Origin: a bacterium
Lineage (GTDB): Bacteria > Actinomycetota > Thermoleophilia > Solirubrobacterales > 70-9
Direction: 5' to 3'
DNA length: 6,020 nt
NCBI GenBank assembly: GCA_002919115.1
Contig: PKER01000029.1
Span: forward strand, 1-6,020
Made by a program: the position numbers and the translations under genes. Of the stretch, positions 5,621-6,020 are shown one piece after another (position 1 is the first letter of the stretch; the number at the start of each line of letters is the position of its first letter). The notes under the pieces were generated by a model. That model did not search any database. It was not told where the DNA came from and worked only from the letters and a program-made list of their open reading frames with translations.

Positions 5621-6020
5621 TGGCTGCGATCGATCCGAAGTCCCGCCCCGTCCAGTCGCTCGACTGGGGCGTTCTCAAGTGGCTCGTCACACCCGACAAC
5701 ACTGAGGGCGCGAAGCTCACGTTCGGCGAGGTCCTGCTGCTGCCCGGCAAGGGGCACGAGCGGCACAACCACCCGGACGCCGAGGAGGTCCTGTACGTGC
5801 TCTCCGGCGAGGGCCGCCAGATGCTCGACGACGGCGGCGAGCAGTGGTTCGACGTCAAGGCCGGGGACACGATCTACGTGCCGCAGGGCATGTACCACGC
5901 CACGATCAACACCGGCTGGCAGCCGATCCGCTTGCTCGCGATTTACAACCCGGGCGGGTCGGAGCGCGTGCTGCGCGACCTGCCTGACTTCCGCGAGGGC
6001 GACGGTCCCGAGTGGAAGGT
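5620..6020 (+). CDS. Small single-domain cupin protein (partial, runs off the right edge)
   Basis: ATG 5620 shares its A with the livF stop (TGATG), and GAGGAGG (5609-5615) lies 4 bases upstream, so the gene is translationally coupled to the transporter. The window holds 133 complete residues and no stop. Both classical cupin motifs are complete: motif 1 from Gly43 through His49, His51 and Glu56 to Gly63 (G-x5-HxH-x4-E-x6-G), and motif 2 from Gly82 through Pro88, Gly90 and His93 to Asn97 (G-x5-PxG-x2-H-x3-N). His49, His51, Glu56 and His93 would bind one metal ion inside a beta-barrel. There is no signal peptide, so it is cytoplasmic. After motif 2 comes LLAIYNPGGSERVLRDLPDF (105-124), usual near the end of short cupins, so little is probably missing. 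Small cupins include dioxygenases, isomerases, decarboxylases and ligand sensors, and the sequence does not decide among these. The context suggests a role linked to the imported compound. Confidence 0.85.
   Translation, partial: MAAIDPKSRPVQSLDWGVLKWLVTPDNTEGAKLTFGEVLLLPGKGHERHNHPDAEEVLYVLSGEGRQMLDDGGEQWFDVKAGDTIYVPQGMYHATINTGWQPIRLLAIYNPGGSERVLRDLPDFREGDGPEWK

Noticed and set aside
1..6020. CRISPR array, tRNA, rRNA, insertion sequence ends or prophage genes
   Set aside because: No spaced repeat array, cloverleaf, transposase or phage-like frame was seen. The window is almost wholly filled by one operon.

Overview
The window carries one ordinary but nearly complete gene cluster: a branched-chain/hydrophobic amino acid type (HAAT, Liv family) ABC importer, all on the + strand, followed by the start of a co-transcribed cupin gene. 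DNA is strongly GC-rich in the genes. The substrate-binding lipoprotein has a short signal peptide and a Gly/Asp-rich linker straight after the lipobox cysteine. Together with actinobacterial-style codon use, this suggests a high-GC actinobacterium, perhaps class Thermoleophilia (Solirubrobacterales or Gaiellales). That placement is an inference from style, not a match to a known genome.

Layout: bases 1-85 are the last codons of an unrelated upstream gene. Bases 86-412 are non-genic. They hold two strong GC-rich inverted repeats (104-149 and 194-237), likely ending upstream transcription. After these comes a 110-base stretch with only about 51% GC (251-360) that looks like the promoter/operator region. 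It contains a possible -35 box, a 21-bp-phased direct repeat and a 23-bp dyad. A purine-rich leader with two possible ribosome binding sites follows. Then come livH (413-1501), livM (1498-2691), the binding protein gene (2688-4115), livG (4129-4902), livF (4892-5620) and a cupin gene (5620 to beyond the window end).

The six genes are packed as one operon: ATGA overlaps at livH/livM and livM/binding protein, a 13-base gap before livG, an 11-base overlap livG/livF, and a TGATG junction livF/cupin. The lipoprotein would capture a small ligand outside the membrane, LivH and LivM form the channel, and LivG and LivF hydrolyse ATP. The cupin is a small metal-binding beta-barrel protein, probably acting on or sensing the imported compound or a product of it. 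The true substrate cannot be read from the sequence.

I do not see a new system here. The points most worth a second look are the upstream regulatory region (dyad, phased repeat, two small ORFs) and the tightly coupled cupin, which hints that the substrate may not be a plain branched-chain amino acid.
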